Source: Gaiellasilicea sp037720595
GTDB lineage: Bacteria > Actinomycetota > Thermoleophilia > Gaiellales > Gaiellaceae
Assembly: GCA_037720595.1 (NCBI GenBank)
Contig: JBBJLW010000004.1
Coordinates: 117,587-181,586, forward strand
Length of the DNA stretch: 64,000 bases
Direction: 5' to 3'
Made by a program: the position numbers and the translations under genes. Below the pieces are notes generated by a model. That model did not search any database. It was not told the origin of the DNA and was given only the letters and a program-made list of their open reading frames with translations. Numbering within the stretch: position 1 is the stretch's first letter; the number at the start of each line of letters is the position of its first letter. Positions 34,034 to 41,814 of the stretch are shown here, one piece after another.

Positions 34034-35020
34034 ATGCCCGTGAAAGCGATTCGCATCCACGAGGACGGCGGGCCGGACGTCCTACGCTACGAGGACGTCC
34101 CCGATCCCGTTCCGGGGCCGGGCGAGGTGCTGATCGCGCTTCGCGCAGCCTCCCTCAACCATCTCGACCTCTGGGTTCGCAAGGGGCTTCCTTCGGTTCC
34201 GAAGCCGCGCATCCTCGGCGCAGACGGGGCCGGCGTCGTCGCAGCTCTCGGCGAGGGCGTGCAGGGGATCGAGGAGGGCCGGCGCGTCGTCATCAATCCG
34301 GGGCTCGAGCACGGCGCGTCGATCGCCGTCATTGGCGAGCACACCGACGGGACGCACTGCGAGCTGATCGCGCTGCCCGCCGAGCAGGTCTTCCCGCTCG
34401 ACGACGCGATCGATTTCGAGACAGCGGCCGCATTCCCGCTCGTGTACGAAACGGCCTACCGGATGCTCGTCACGAAGGCCCAGCTCCAGGCGGACGAATG
34501 GGTGCTGATCTGGGGAATCGGCGGCGGCGTCGCGACCGCGGCGTTCGAGCTCGCGCGCGCTCTCGGCGCGAGGACCGTCGTCACCTCGGGCAGCGACGAG
34601 AAGCTCGAGCGGGCGCGCGAGTGGGGTGCGGATGTGACCGTCAACCATGCGACCGGCAACGTGGCCGCGGCGGTGAAGGAGATCGGAGGTGCCGATCTGG
34701 TCGTCGAGACCGTCGGCGAGGCGACCTGGAAGACCTCGCTCGCGGCGGTGAAACCTGGTGGGCGCGTGACCGTCTGCGGCGCGACGAGCGGCCCGAACCC
34801 GCCGGCGCAGCTCCATCGCTTCTGGTGGAAGCAGCTCACGGTCTACGGCTCGACGATGGGCTCGCGCGAGGACTTCCTCGGCGCCTACGAGCTCATCCGA
34901 ACAGGGCGCGCCCGCGTCCACGTCGACTCGGTCTTCCCGCTCTCGGAAACGCGCGCCGCCCACGAGCGGCTGGAAGCCGGGGAGCAGCTCGGCAAGATCG
35001 TGTTGACGATTCCGGGCTAG
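34034..35020 (+). CDS. Medium-chain dehydrogenase/reductase, zinc-less quinone oxidoreductase type
   Basis: 328 residues. N-terminal GroES-like domain (VLRYEDVPDPVPGPGEVLI, SLNHLDLWVRKG) and a C-terminal Rossmann domain with cofactor loop WGIGGGVATAAFELA, then GADLVVETVGEATW. The Cys residues that bind structural zinc in alcohol dehydrogenases are absent, and GLPSVPKPRILGADGAGVV follows the quinone-oxidoreductase pattern. It probably uses NADPH to reduce an enone or quinone. Ten bases separate its start from the divergent queG start; the two must share or overlap promoters. Confidence 0.92.
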   Translation: MPVKAIRIHEDGGPDVLRYEDVPDPVPGPGEVLIALRAASLNHLDLWVRKGLPSVPKPRILGADGAGVVAALGEGVQGIEEGRRVVINPGLEHGASIAVIGEHTDGTHCELIALPAEQVFPLDDAIDFETAAAFPLVYETAYRMLVTKAQLQADEWVLIWGIGGGVATAAFELARALGARTVVTSGSDEKLERAREWGADVTVNHATGNVAAAVKEIGGADLVVETVGEATWKTSLAAVKPGGRVTVCGATSGPNPPAQLHRFWWKQLTVYGSTMGSREDFLGAYELIRTGRARVHVDSVFPLSETRAAHERLEAGEQLGKIVLTIPG

Positions 35021-35316
35021 CCGAAGCCGAGAATGAACTTCGCGTCGTCCGACATCCGGTCGGGGGTCCACGGCGGGTCGAAGGTCAGCTCGACCTCGAC
35101 CTCGTCCACGCCCTCGACCGACGCGGCGGCGTCGTGGATCCCGTCCTGGATCATCTGGCCCGCGGGGCAGCCCATCGAGGTGAGGCTGTGGATCACCTTC
35201 ACCTTGGGCCCGTCGATCTCAACGTCGTAGAAGAGGCCGAGCTCGACGATGTCCATCCCGAGCTCGGGATCCTCGACGGTGTGCAGCGCGTCGACGATCG
35301 CTTCCTTCGTTGGCAT
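35017..35316 (-). CDS. MIP18/DUF59 family Fe-S assembly protein (SufT/PaaD-like)
   Basis: 99 residues. The family signature is complete: VEDPELGMDIVELGLFYDV near the N-terminus, SLTSMGCPAGQMI with the conserved Cys (residue about 50), and VELTFDPPWTPDRMSDDAK at the C-terminus. DUF59 proteins help insert or mature Fe-S clusters, or act with phenylacetyl-CoA oxygenase. With no paa genes here, a role as a general Fe-S maturation factor is more likely. The stop overlaps by 4 bases the opposing oxidoreductase stop. Confidence 0.93.
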   Translation of the reverse strand: MPTKEAIVDALHTVEDPELGMDIVELGLFYDVEIDGPKVKVIHSLTSMGCPAGQMIQDGIHDAAASVEGVDEVEVELTFDPPWTPDRMSDDAKFILGFG

Positions 35317-35351
35317 GCGAGGAGTCTAGCCAAGTCACACTCTGCTAATTG

Positions 35352-36326
35352 CTAGATGAGCAGGCGCACTTCTTCCTTGCGCTCGCGCGCGAAGAAGTGG
35401 ATCCCGTCGGTGAAGCGCACCCAGTTGCAGCGCATGCACATCACGAGCGAGTGGGTGCGGGCACTGTCGGCCAGGAAGCGGACGCCGCGGAGGAGGTCGC
35501 CGTTCGAGACGCCGGTCGCGACGACGATCACCTCGCCGGGCGCGAGGTCGTCCGAGGAGAAGACACGGCTGACGTCCTCGACGCCGAACGCGGTCGCCTG
35601 CTCGATCTCGGTTCGCGTCGTCGGCCAGAGCTGAGCCTGCAACTCGCCGCCGAGACACCGCAGGGCCGCAGCCGAGAGCACGGCCTGGCGGGTGCCGCCG
35701 ATCCCGATCGCGAGGTGGTCGTTCGTGCCGCGGATCGCGGCCGAGATCGACGCCGTCACGTCACCGTCCTGGATCAGCTTGATCCGGGCACCGGCGGCGC
35801 GGATCTCCTCGATCAGGTCGTGATGGCGCGGCCGGTCGAGGACGATCGTCGTGATGTCGTTCACGTTCCTCCCGAAGCCGGCCGCGATCGCGTTGATGTT
35901 CTCGGCGATCGGCCTCGTCAGGTCGATCTTGCCCCGCGCCCGCGGCCCAACCGCCATCCGGCGCATGTACATGTCCGGGAGGCGCAGCAGCGACCCCGGC
36001 GGGCCGACCGCGATCATCGACATCGCCCCGTTGCCACCGCGCGCGACGACGCCGCGCCCCTCGAGCGGATCGACCGCGAGATCGAACGCCTCGCCGCCGG
36101 CTCCGACCTTGACGCCGACCGCGAGCTGCGCGTCTTCGGCTGCGCCGATCACCACCGTCCCATCGATCGGAACCTGGGCAAGGCCGGCGAGCATCGCGCC
36201 CTCGGCAGCCTCCTCGGCCGCATCCTGGTCGTCGCGGCCGAGCCAGCGGGCGCCGGCGAGCGCTGCCCATTCTGTGGCACGGGCGAAGAGTGCGCACGGA
36301 CAGGGTGGACGCTGCGCCTCGCTCAT
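35352..36326 (-). CDS. GlpX-like (class II fructose bisphosphatase family) protein with altered active site
   Basis: 324 residues from ATG 36326; ATGA overlap with the kinase gene upstream. The fold and many family segments are clear: IDGTVVIG, AVDPLEGRG, PDMYMRRMAVGP, RPRHHDLIEEIR, IQDGDVTASI, GIGGTRQAVLSAAALRCLGG, ATGVSNGDLL. Two positions expected to be acidic metal or catalytic residues are changed: VIGEGE reads VIGAAE, and the PEG of GIGGxPEG reads RQA, so the Glu is Gln. The Asp of VDPLEG is kept. It may have changed substrate, act as a regulator, or use the remaining acids differently. Last gene in the cyclic-diphosphoglycerate-like operon. Confidence 0.88.
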   Translation of the reverse strand: MSEAQRPPCPCALFARATEWAALAGARWLGRDDQDAAEEAAEGAMLAGLAQVPIDGTVVIGAAEDAQLAVGVKVGAGGEAFDLAVDPLEGRGVVARGGNGAMSMIAVGPPGSLLRLPDMYMRRMAVGPRARGKIDLTRPIAENINAIAAGFGRNVNDITTIVLDRPRHHDLIEEIRAAGARIKLIQDGDVTASISAAIRGTNDHLAIGIGGTRQAVLSAAALRCLGGELQAQLWPTTRTEIEQATAFGVEDVSRVFSSDDLAPGEVIVVATGVSNGDLLRGVRFLADSARTHSLVMCMRCNWVRFTDGIHFFARERKEEVRLLI

Positions 36327-37249
36327 CGTGCATCCCTCGTCTCGCGGTCGCGCCGTTCGGCGCTCTCGAGCACGAGCTCCATCACGGCGCCGATCGCGTC
36401 GCTGCGGTTCTCGTTCACGATCACCGGCACGTCGTTTCTCCTCGCTCGGTCGACGATGTACTCCTGGATCATCCTGATCTCGGGGAGAGCCTCGATATAG
36501 CGGTCGACGGGGCGAATGCCATCGGAGTCGGCGTCGCGGATCCAGAAGTGCGTGCGGTGGATCTCCTCGTCCTCGATCGCGAGCACGCACCGGATCACGA
36601 GCGCGTCGGAGTGTTCGGCGGCCAGCATTCCCGGCACGAGATGGACGCCCTCGAGCACCATCGACCAGCCTTCCTCCAGCGCGCGCTGCAACGCGGCGTC
36701 CACACCGACGAGCACGTTGCGGGTCTGGTCGAGGAAACCGAGCAGCGCGGCATCGCCGGATTCCTCCTCCTCCGCCTTCGAGAGGCCGAGGGCCGCCTCG
36801 AAGCTCGAGTAGTGGATCGACGGCATGAACTCCTTGGCGAAGAACGCTCGCATCGTCTGGCGGACGAAGTCGGTCGAGGTGACACGCGTGATCCCGAGTC
36901 GGTACGCCACCTCGGTCGCGACGGTCGACTTGCCGGTCCCGGTGCCGCCGCCGACGAGCAGGATCACGGGCAGATCGAGCGTCTGCAGCCTCCGGTAGCC
37001 GCGAACCCGGCGCACCGCCCGGGCACCCGCCTCCTGCCCGAGCAGATCGACGGCGAGCTCGCCCAGCCGATCGAGATCGACGGATGTCTCCCCTCGCTGG
37101 CCGAGATCGATCTCCGTCCGACGCGCCAGCTCGTACGCACGCTCCTCCGGCACCCCGACCGCCGAGAGAACACGCGCCATCAGCCCCTTGGAGAACGGCG
37201 TCCCGTCACCGCCGAGGAAGTCGCGCTCTCCATGTCTGCGCTCACTCAT
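36323..37249 (-). CDS. pgk2: 2-phosphoglycerate kinase-like protein
   Basis: 308 residues from ATG 37249; ATGA overlaps at both ends. Residues 1-80 form an ATP-cone-like N-terminal domain (TPFSKGLMARVLSAVGVPEE). A P-loop follows at about 95-108 (LVGGGTGTGKSTVATEVA), then RVTSTDFVRQTMR, PSIHYSSFEA and VLEGVHLVPGML, the layout of archaeal 2-phosphoglycerate kinases. Those enzymes make 2,3-diphosphoglycerate from 2-phosphoglycerate and ATP, the first committed step to cyclic 2,3-diphosphoglycerate. Its place directly after the synthetase gene supports the same role here. Confidence 0.88.
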   Translation of the reverse strand: MSERRHGERDFLGGDGTPFSKGLMARVLSAVGVPEERAYELARRTEIDLGQRGETSVDLDRLGELAVDLLGQEAGARAVRRVRGYRRLQTLDLPVILLVGGGTGTGKSTVATEVAYRLGITRVTSTDFVRQTMRAFFAKEFMPSIHYSSFEAALGLSKAEEEESGDAALLGFLDQTRNVLVGVDAALQRALEEGWSMVLEGVHLVPGMLAAEHSDALVIRCVLAIEDEEIHRTHFWIRDADSDGIRPVDRYIEALPEIRMIQEYIVDRARRNDVPVIVNENRSDAIGAVMELVLESAERRDRETRDAR

Positions 37250-38499
37250 GCGCAGACCTCGTCGGCGAGTCTGAGAAGCTCCGCGTCCAGCTCGCGCTCG
37301 CCGGCCGCCGGGAGCACGTCGCTACCCGCGAGCACGACCTCGACGCCGCTCGCGGCCGCCGCCTCCGCGACGACGTCGATCGCCGCGGCCTTGAGCTCGA
37401 CGAGGAACACGTCGGCGTCGACCGACTCGAGCTCCTCGCGCAGCCGACCGCGGTCTGAGAGCGCGCCGGAGACGTGGATGACCTCGGCGTCGTACTCGTC
37501 GCGCAGATGACGCTCGAAGAGGGCATGCGCGCTCTCCGGCGCCGTCGAGAAGAAGGCGACGCGGCGGCCGGCGACATCAGCCGCAGGCTTCGGGCGCAAC
37601 ACGGTCGCGACAACCGCCGGGGCGAGCTCGGCCACGGCGTCGCGAAGCTCCTCCCAGCCCGAACCGGTCTCTGCCATCGTGAGCACGACGAGATCGGACG
37701 TGAGATGGCGATAGGCGTTCAGATACCCCGTCGCGACGGCCGGATCCTGCTGCGCGTTGACGACGAGAATCCGGCGGCGGGTCTCGACCGGCGGCAGCGC
37801 GGCGCCGCTGCCGTCGAAGAGCACAAGGTCGGGCTCGAGCTCGACGGCCAGCCTGGCGCCCTCGTGGACATTCGACGCGAACACGGCGCCGGCAAGCCCC
37901 CCACCGCAGCGGCGACAGCCGATTGTGGGCACGCCGGCAAGCGCGGCCGTCTCCAGATAGTCGGACGCGGCATGGCGGCCGGAACGGGAGAGCTCGAGCA
38001 ACGCGTCGAGGTCCGGCGACACCTCGGCGAGCTCCGGCTCGGTCGGCCCACCCCGGCCCATCGAGACGACGACCACCTTGCGGTCGCGCGCTAGCAACCG
38101 CGCGGCGTGCGCGGTGATCGCCGTCTTGCCCACGCGCTTGCCGGTGCCGACGATCCCGAGCGAGGGCAGCGGGAAGGGCTCCAGCTCAGGCGGGTCGAAG
38201 CGAAAGTCCGCGCCGACGTACGGCAGTCCGCGGGCGAGCACCCGGCTCGCGAGACGCATCCGCTCGGGCGGCCCGAGCACCGGCTCGTCGGAGAGATCGA
38301 CCACGATCTCTGCGCCGTGGTCGTCGAGCGCCCCCTCAAGCTCCGGCGCGAGCGGCACTCCGTAGTCCGCGTCGTCGCGGAGCTTCTCGGTGCCCCCGAT
38401 CAGGTGAGCGGCGACGAAGTCATAGGGCAACTCCTCGAGCGCGGCGCGCACAACGGGCGCGTAGTGCTCCCCGTCGATCAGCGCCAGGGCTTTCGTCAC
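37246..38499 (-). CDS. cpgS: Cyclic 2,3-diphosphoglycerate synthetase-like protein
   Basis: 417 residues from GTG 38499, overlapping the phosphoesterase stop as GTGA. N-terminal Rossmann-like part (ALIDGEHYAPVVRAAL, AHLIGGTEKLR, YGVPLAPELEGAL), then a P-loop domain with SLGIVGTGKRVGKTAITAHA (about 145-165), VVSMGRGGPTEPE, LETAALAGVPTIGCRRCGGG and LVLFDGSGAALPPVE. These match the archaeal cyclic 2,3-diphosphoglycerate synthetases, which close the 2,3-diphosphoglycerate ring using ATP. The length is close to the archaeal enzymes. The CRRCGGG loop is conserved in the family. Cytosolic. The next gene supplies the expected precursor. Confidence 0.88.
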   Translation of the reverse strand: MTKALALIDGEHYAPVVRAALEELPYDFVAAHLIGGTEKLRDDADYGVPLAPELEGALDDHGAEIVVDLSDEPVLGPPERMRLASRVLARGLPYVGADFRFDPPELEPFPLPSLGIVGTGKRVGKTAITAHAARLLARDRKVVVVSMGRGGPTEPELAEVSPDLDALLELSRSGRHAASDYLETAALAGVPTIGCRRCGGGLAGAVFASNVHEGARLAVELEPDLVLFDGSGAALPPVETRRRILVVNAQQDPAVATGYLNAYRHLTSDLVVLTMAETGSGWEELRDAVAELAPAVVATVLRPKPAADVAGRRVAFFSTAPESAHALFERHLRDEYDAEVIHVSGALSDRGRLREELESVDADVFLVELKAAAIDVVAEAAAASGVEVVLAGSDVLPAAGERELDAELLRLADEVCA

Positions 38500-39302
38500 G
38501 AGCGGGAGGTCACCTCGTCCTCGATCCTGCCCGTGTACTTCTCGTACTCGAACGTGTCGAGCGAGAACTGGATGATCCGCTCCTGGCCGTGGAAGGGATG
38601 CTTGCGCCAAACGGCGACGTGCGAGCCGGAGACCTCGACGATGTTGTAACAGGGCCTCGTGTTCCCGCGCAGGCGCAGAGACGAAACCGTGCCGGTGTTG
38701 ACGACGAATAGATTTTCGAGCCGCCACGCGTACGGGACGTGCTTGTGCCCGGAGAGAACGAGGTGCACGCCAGCGCGTTGGAGCGTCTCGATCGTGTCGC
38801 CGGCGTCGTAGATCACATTCCGCTCGCGGCCCGTACCGGGCACCGGCAAGAGGTGGTGGTGACAGACGAAGATGCGCAGGCGAGCGTCGGGCTCGAACTG
38901 CTCTTCGATCCAGCGGTAACGTCCGCGTCCGATTTGACCGTGGTCGAGATCCGGTTCCGTCGAGTCGACCGCGACGACGGTCACGAAGCCGACGCGGGTG
39001 ACAGAGTTGCGCTCGCCGAAGAGTTCCTCAAAGTGGACATAGCCGACGTTCCGCGAGTCGTGATTGCCGGGGATCACGACGAGCGACTTGCACTCGATCC
39101 GGTCGAGGTAGCTCTTCGCCTCCTGATACTCGTGCTTGAAGCCGAAGGTGGTCAGGTCGCCCGAGCAGACCACGAGATCGGGCTTCAAATCGTTGATCTC
39201 GCGGATCGCGCGCTCGAGCAGGCTCGGGACGAAGTACTGCCCCCCGCAGTGGAGATCCGAGAGGTGGGCCAGGGTGAACGTGCCTGCGGGAGCCTCGGCC
39301 AT
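38496..39302 (-). CDS. Calcineurin-like metallophosphoesterase
   Basis: 268 residues. All five metal motifs are in place: LSDLHCGG, VCSGDLT, VIPGNHDS, FVCHHHLLP and LSGHKHVPY. The class is that of cyclic nucleotide phosphodiesterase-like enzymes (CpdA type, class III), which cleave phosphodiesters. It is the first gene of the four-gene run with the cyclic 2,3-diphosphoglycerate genes, joined by GTGA, so ring opening or dephosphorylation of that compound is a reasonable guess. Nothing in the sequence fixes the substrate. The upstream gap 39303-39395 shows no gene. Confidence 0.93.
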   Translation of the reverse strand: MAEAPAGTFTLAHLSDLHCGGQYFVPSLLERAIREINDLKPDLVVCSGDLTTFGFKHEYQEAKSYLDRIECKSLVVIPGNHDSRNVGYVHFEELFGERNSVTRVGFVTVVAVDSTEPDLDHGQIGRGRYRWIEEQFEPDARLRIFVCHHHLLPVPGTGRERNVIYDAGDTIETLQRAGVHLVLSGHKHVPYAWRLENLFVVNTGTVSSLRLRGNTRPCYNIVEVSGSHVAVWRKHPFHGQERIIQFSLDTFEYEKYTGRIEDEVTSRS

Positions 39303-39395
39303 GGGCAGAGCATACGAGCACCGTTGTCGCGAGCGTCACCCGTGTAGCCGCACATTTCAGAAGTTCGAACGAGCTCTGGGGGAGCGAGCCGGGAG

Positions 39396-39437
39396 CGAAG
39401 CGACCCTGCAGGGGTCTACGGTCGTCTGCGCAGACGA
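39396..39437. repeat. Copy C of the dispersed two-hairpin repeat
   Basis: The 25-nt core 39396-39420 matches 31207-31231 at 22 of 25 positions and contains CCCTGCAGGG. It is followed by the perfect 16-bp palindrome TCGTCTGCGCAGACGA (39422-39437), whose sequence differs from the hairpins of the other copies while its position is the same. It lies between the divergent phosphoesterase and nuclease-like genes. Confidence 0.55.
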
Positions 39438-39468
39438 GGCCGTCCGGGGGGGTCGCTACCCTCGAAGC

Positions 39469-39837
39469 GTGTCCTGGCAGTTGCCCGCCTTCCAGGCGTA
39501 CCGAGGGACGACCCCGCCGAGATTTCAGAACGAGGTCGAGCTCGAATGCGCGAAACTGCTCGACTTCTACGGCGTCCCGTGGGCCTACGAGCCGCGCACC
39601 TTCGTGCTCGCTCGTGACACGGACGGTCGCGTCACGAGCGCCTTCACGCCCGACTTCTACCTGCCCGAGCAGGAACTCTACGTCGAGATCACGGTGATGC
39701 GGCAATCGCTCGTAACCCGCAAGAACCGCAAGCTCCGGGAGATCCGCGAGCTCTATCCCGACGTCAAGATCAAGCTCTTCTACCGCCGCGATATCGAGCG
39801 CCTCGCCCAGCGCTACCGGCTGAGGCTCGCCTCCTGA
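39469..39837 (+). CDS. PD-(D/E)XK-like nuclease-fold protein
   Basis: 122 residues from GTG 39469. The order FQNEVELECAKLLDFYGVPW, AYEPRTF, AFTPDFYLPEQELYVEIT and KNRKLREIRELYPDVKIK resembles the core of small PD-(D/E)XK nucleases: N-terminal Glu, then Asp of TPDF, then Glu of VEIT. The usual ExK is ExT here, with Lys residues following nine to twelve residues on. This could be a migrated Lys or an inactive fold. Its stop overlaps the next gene as CTGA. I infer a DNA-related or regulatory role, with no partner known. Confidence 0.65.
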   Translation: MSWQLPAFQAYRGTTPPRFQNEVELECAKLLDFYGVPWAYEPRTFVLARDTDGRVTSAFTPDFYLPEQELYVEITVMRQSLVTRKNRKLREIRELYPDVKIKLFYRRDIERLAQRYRLRLAS

Positions 39838-40448
39838 CCGTCGCGCCGAATCTCGGGTCGCCGCGCCGCCCGGGGCAGATCTACCTCACCCGCGAGGAGA
39901 TCGCCTGCCGGATCGACGAGCTCGGCGAGGAGCTCGCGTCTGCTTACGAGGGAAGAAATCCACTTCTCGTCGCGCCGCTCAAGTCGAGTGTCGTCTTCCT
40001 CGCGGATCTCTCGCGGGCGCTCCCGATCTCGCATCAGGTCGATTTTCTGGAGCTCGCGGCCTACACCGGCGCCGGCAGCGGTTCCGGGGTTCGCCTGCTC
40101 AAGGATCTCGACGCGTCCGTCGTCGGACGTCACGTCCTGATCGTCGAGGACGTCGTCGATACCGGGATGACGCTCAACTTCCTGGCGCGCACCCTGGAGC
40201 TCCGCGAGCCGGCGAGCGTCGCCGCGGTGACGCTGCTCGATCGCCCCTACCGCCGGCTCGTCGACGACATTCCGCTCGAGTACGTGGGTTTCACCGTCCC
40301 GGACGAGCTCTTCGCGGGCTACGGGTTGGGGCTTGAGGAGTGCTGGCGGGCGCTGCCCGACTTGCACTTCGTCGCGGCCGAGGAGCTGCCGGCCTCGCTC
40401 ACGGGCGACAGCTTCCGCGGCTCCGAGCCCGGCGTCGCCGCAGCCTAG
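39834..40448 (+). CDS. hpt: Hypoxanthine phosphoribosyltransferase with predicted CTG start
   Basis: 204 residues if initiated at CTG 39834. The reading frame is open and protein-like from the N-terminal IYLTREEIACRIDELGEELA onward, yet has no ATG, GTG or TTG before MTLNFL at 40167, which would delete half the enzyme. CTG 39834 overlaps the upstream stop as CTGA, with TGAGG 8 bases upstream, like the many ATGA/GTGA junctions in this window. Family motifs are complete: VLIVEDVVDTGMTL (PRPP loop), LLDRPYRR, VGFTVPDELFAGYGLGLEE and ALPDLHFV. It salvages hypoxanthine and guanine to nucleotides. Confidence 0.85.
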   Translation: MTVAPNLGSPRRPGQIYLTREEIACRIDELGEELASAYEGRNPLLVAPLKSSVVFLADLSRALPISHQVDFLELAAYTGAGSGSGVRLLKDLDASVVGRHVLIVEDVVDTGMTLNFLARTLELREPASVAAVTLLDRPYRRLVDDIPLEYVGFTVPDELFAGYGLGLEECWRALPDLHFVAAEELPASLTGDSFRGSEPGVAAA

Positions 40449-40497
40449 AGCCGACGCAGCCTAGAGCCGACGCAGCCTAGAGCCGACGCAGCCTAGA
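40440..40497. repeat. 16-bp tandem repeat, 3.6 copies
   Basis: The unit GCAGCCTAGAGCCGAC occurs at 40440, 40456 and 40472, followed by a 10-base partial copy to 40497. It spans the stop codon of hpt (TAG in the first unit) and the stop codon of the opposing M23 gene (CTA at 40493-40495), so each unit supplies a possible stop on both strands. No hairpin-type terminator is evident. Confidence 0.95.
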
Positions 40498-41698
40498 GGT
40501 AGCCGAGCGGATCGACGGGCGAGCCGTTGATCCGGACCTCGAAGTGGATGTGCGGGCCGGTCGAGTGGCCGGTGTTACCCGAGTACGCGATCAATTGACC
40601 CTGGGCGACGGACTGGCCGACGCCGACCGCGACGCTCGTGTTGTGGCCGTAGGCGGTCGAGACACCGTTGCCGTGATCGACGACGACCAGATTCCCGTAA
40701 CCGCCCATCCAGCCGGCCACGATCACCGTGCCGGAGGCCGCGGAGACGACCGGAGTGCCGTTTCCGACTGCGATATCGATCCCTTCGTGCATCCGGCCCC
40801 AGCGCCAGCCGAACGAGCTCGTCAGCACCCCGTGGGCAGGCCAGATGTAGCCCGACGCGGAGGCCTGCTGCGAGAAGGCCGGCGGGGACGACGACGCTGC
40901 TGCGGCCGATTGCGCCGCCCGGATCTTGGCCGAGAGCGCCGCGCTCTGGGCGAGAAGGCCCTCGACCTCGTGGAGGAATTCCTCGCGTTGTCCCCGCGTC
41001 GAGGAGAGCGTGTCACTCTTCTCGCGCCGCACGGTCGCGAGTTGGCGCTGGCTCCACGCAAGCCGATCGCGAACCCGGCGCTGCTCGGCGGTGCGGGCCG
41101 CAACGAGCTGCGTCGTCTCGGCGACCTCGCTCCGGGTGACCCTGGTCGCGTCACGTGTCTCGCGAACTTCGATCTTCGCGGACTCCACCTCGGTCGCGAT
41201 CTTCTCGTCGTGACGCCCGATGTCGTTCAGGAACTCGAGCTGATCGAGCACGTCCCCGAAACTCGCCGCCTCCAGTACCACCGTCAGGGGCTCGGTCGGC
41301 TCGGAGGTGTAGATCTCAACGATCCGCTTGTTCAGGCGCTTGGTCGCGGCCGTGTGCTGGCGCTGGAGAAAGACGAGCCTGCTCGTCTGAAGGCGCAAGA
41401 GCTCGTCCAGGTGATCGAGCTTGCGCCGGTGCAGGGCAAGCACGTCTTCGAGACCGTTCAACCGGGCCGAAGCCGCGTCGACGTCGCCCTGGAGACCGCG
41501 GATCTCCCGTGTGACCACCTCGATCTGGGAGCTGAGCACCCCTTCGCGCTCTCGAGCCGCGTCGATCTTGCCCTGGAGCCGGTCGATCTTGGAGTCGACG
41601 ACCTCTTTCTTCTCGCTGATCCCCGGATCGCCGGAGGCCGGAGTCGAGGCGAGCAGCGTGCACGCCAGGGCGAGGCCGATGAGGACTGTTCTCGACAT
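40493..41698 (-). CDS. Secreted M23 (LytM) family peptidase with coiled-coil domain
   Basis: 401 residues. Signal peptide at 1-23 (TVLIGLALACTLLASTPASG). A long coiled coil covers about 27-265 (KIDRLQGKIDAAREREGVLS and similar heptads). The M23 domain at about 285-395 holds the zinc motif HEGIDIAV (HxxxD) and the HIHFEV (HxH) close to the end, both intact, so it should be an active peptidoglycan endopeptidase. EnvC/NlpD-like coiled-coil M23 proteins act at cell division; the FtsEX-like partner is not in the window. Confidence 0.94.
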   Translation of the reverse strand: MSRTVLIGLALACTLLASTPASGDPGISEKKEVVDSKIDRLQGKIDAAREREGVLSSQIEVVTREIRGLQGDVDAASARLNGLEDVLALHRRKLDHLDELLRLQTSRLVFLQRQHTAATKRLNKRIVEIYTSEPTEPLTVVLEAASFGDVLDQLEFLNDIGRHDEKIATEVESAKIEVRETRDATRVTRSEVAETTQLVAARTAEQRRVRDRLAWSQRQLATVRREKSDTLSSTRGQREEFLHEVEGLLAQSAALSAKIRAAQSAAAASSSPPAFSQQASASGYIWPAHGVLTSSFGWRWGRMHEGIDIAVGNGTPVVSAASGTVIVAGWMGGYGNLVVVDHGNGVSTAYGHNTSVAVGVGQSVAQGQLIAYSGNTGHSTGPHIHFEVRINGSPVDPLGYL

Positions 41699-41814
41699 CA
41701 GAGGTAGCTTCGTCGGAGCGTCGGTCGTCCCTCCCAGAGGACGCCTGGACGATAGTCTAGCCTCGTTTTCGGTAGGTTCGCGCGTGCTGACGCGGCGCGG
41801 GCAGCCTTCGTGCG

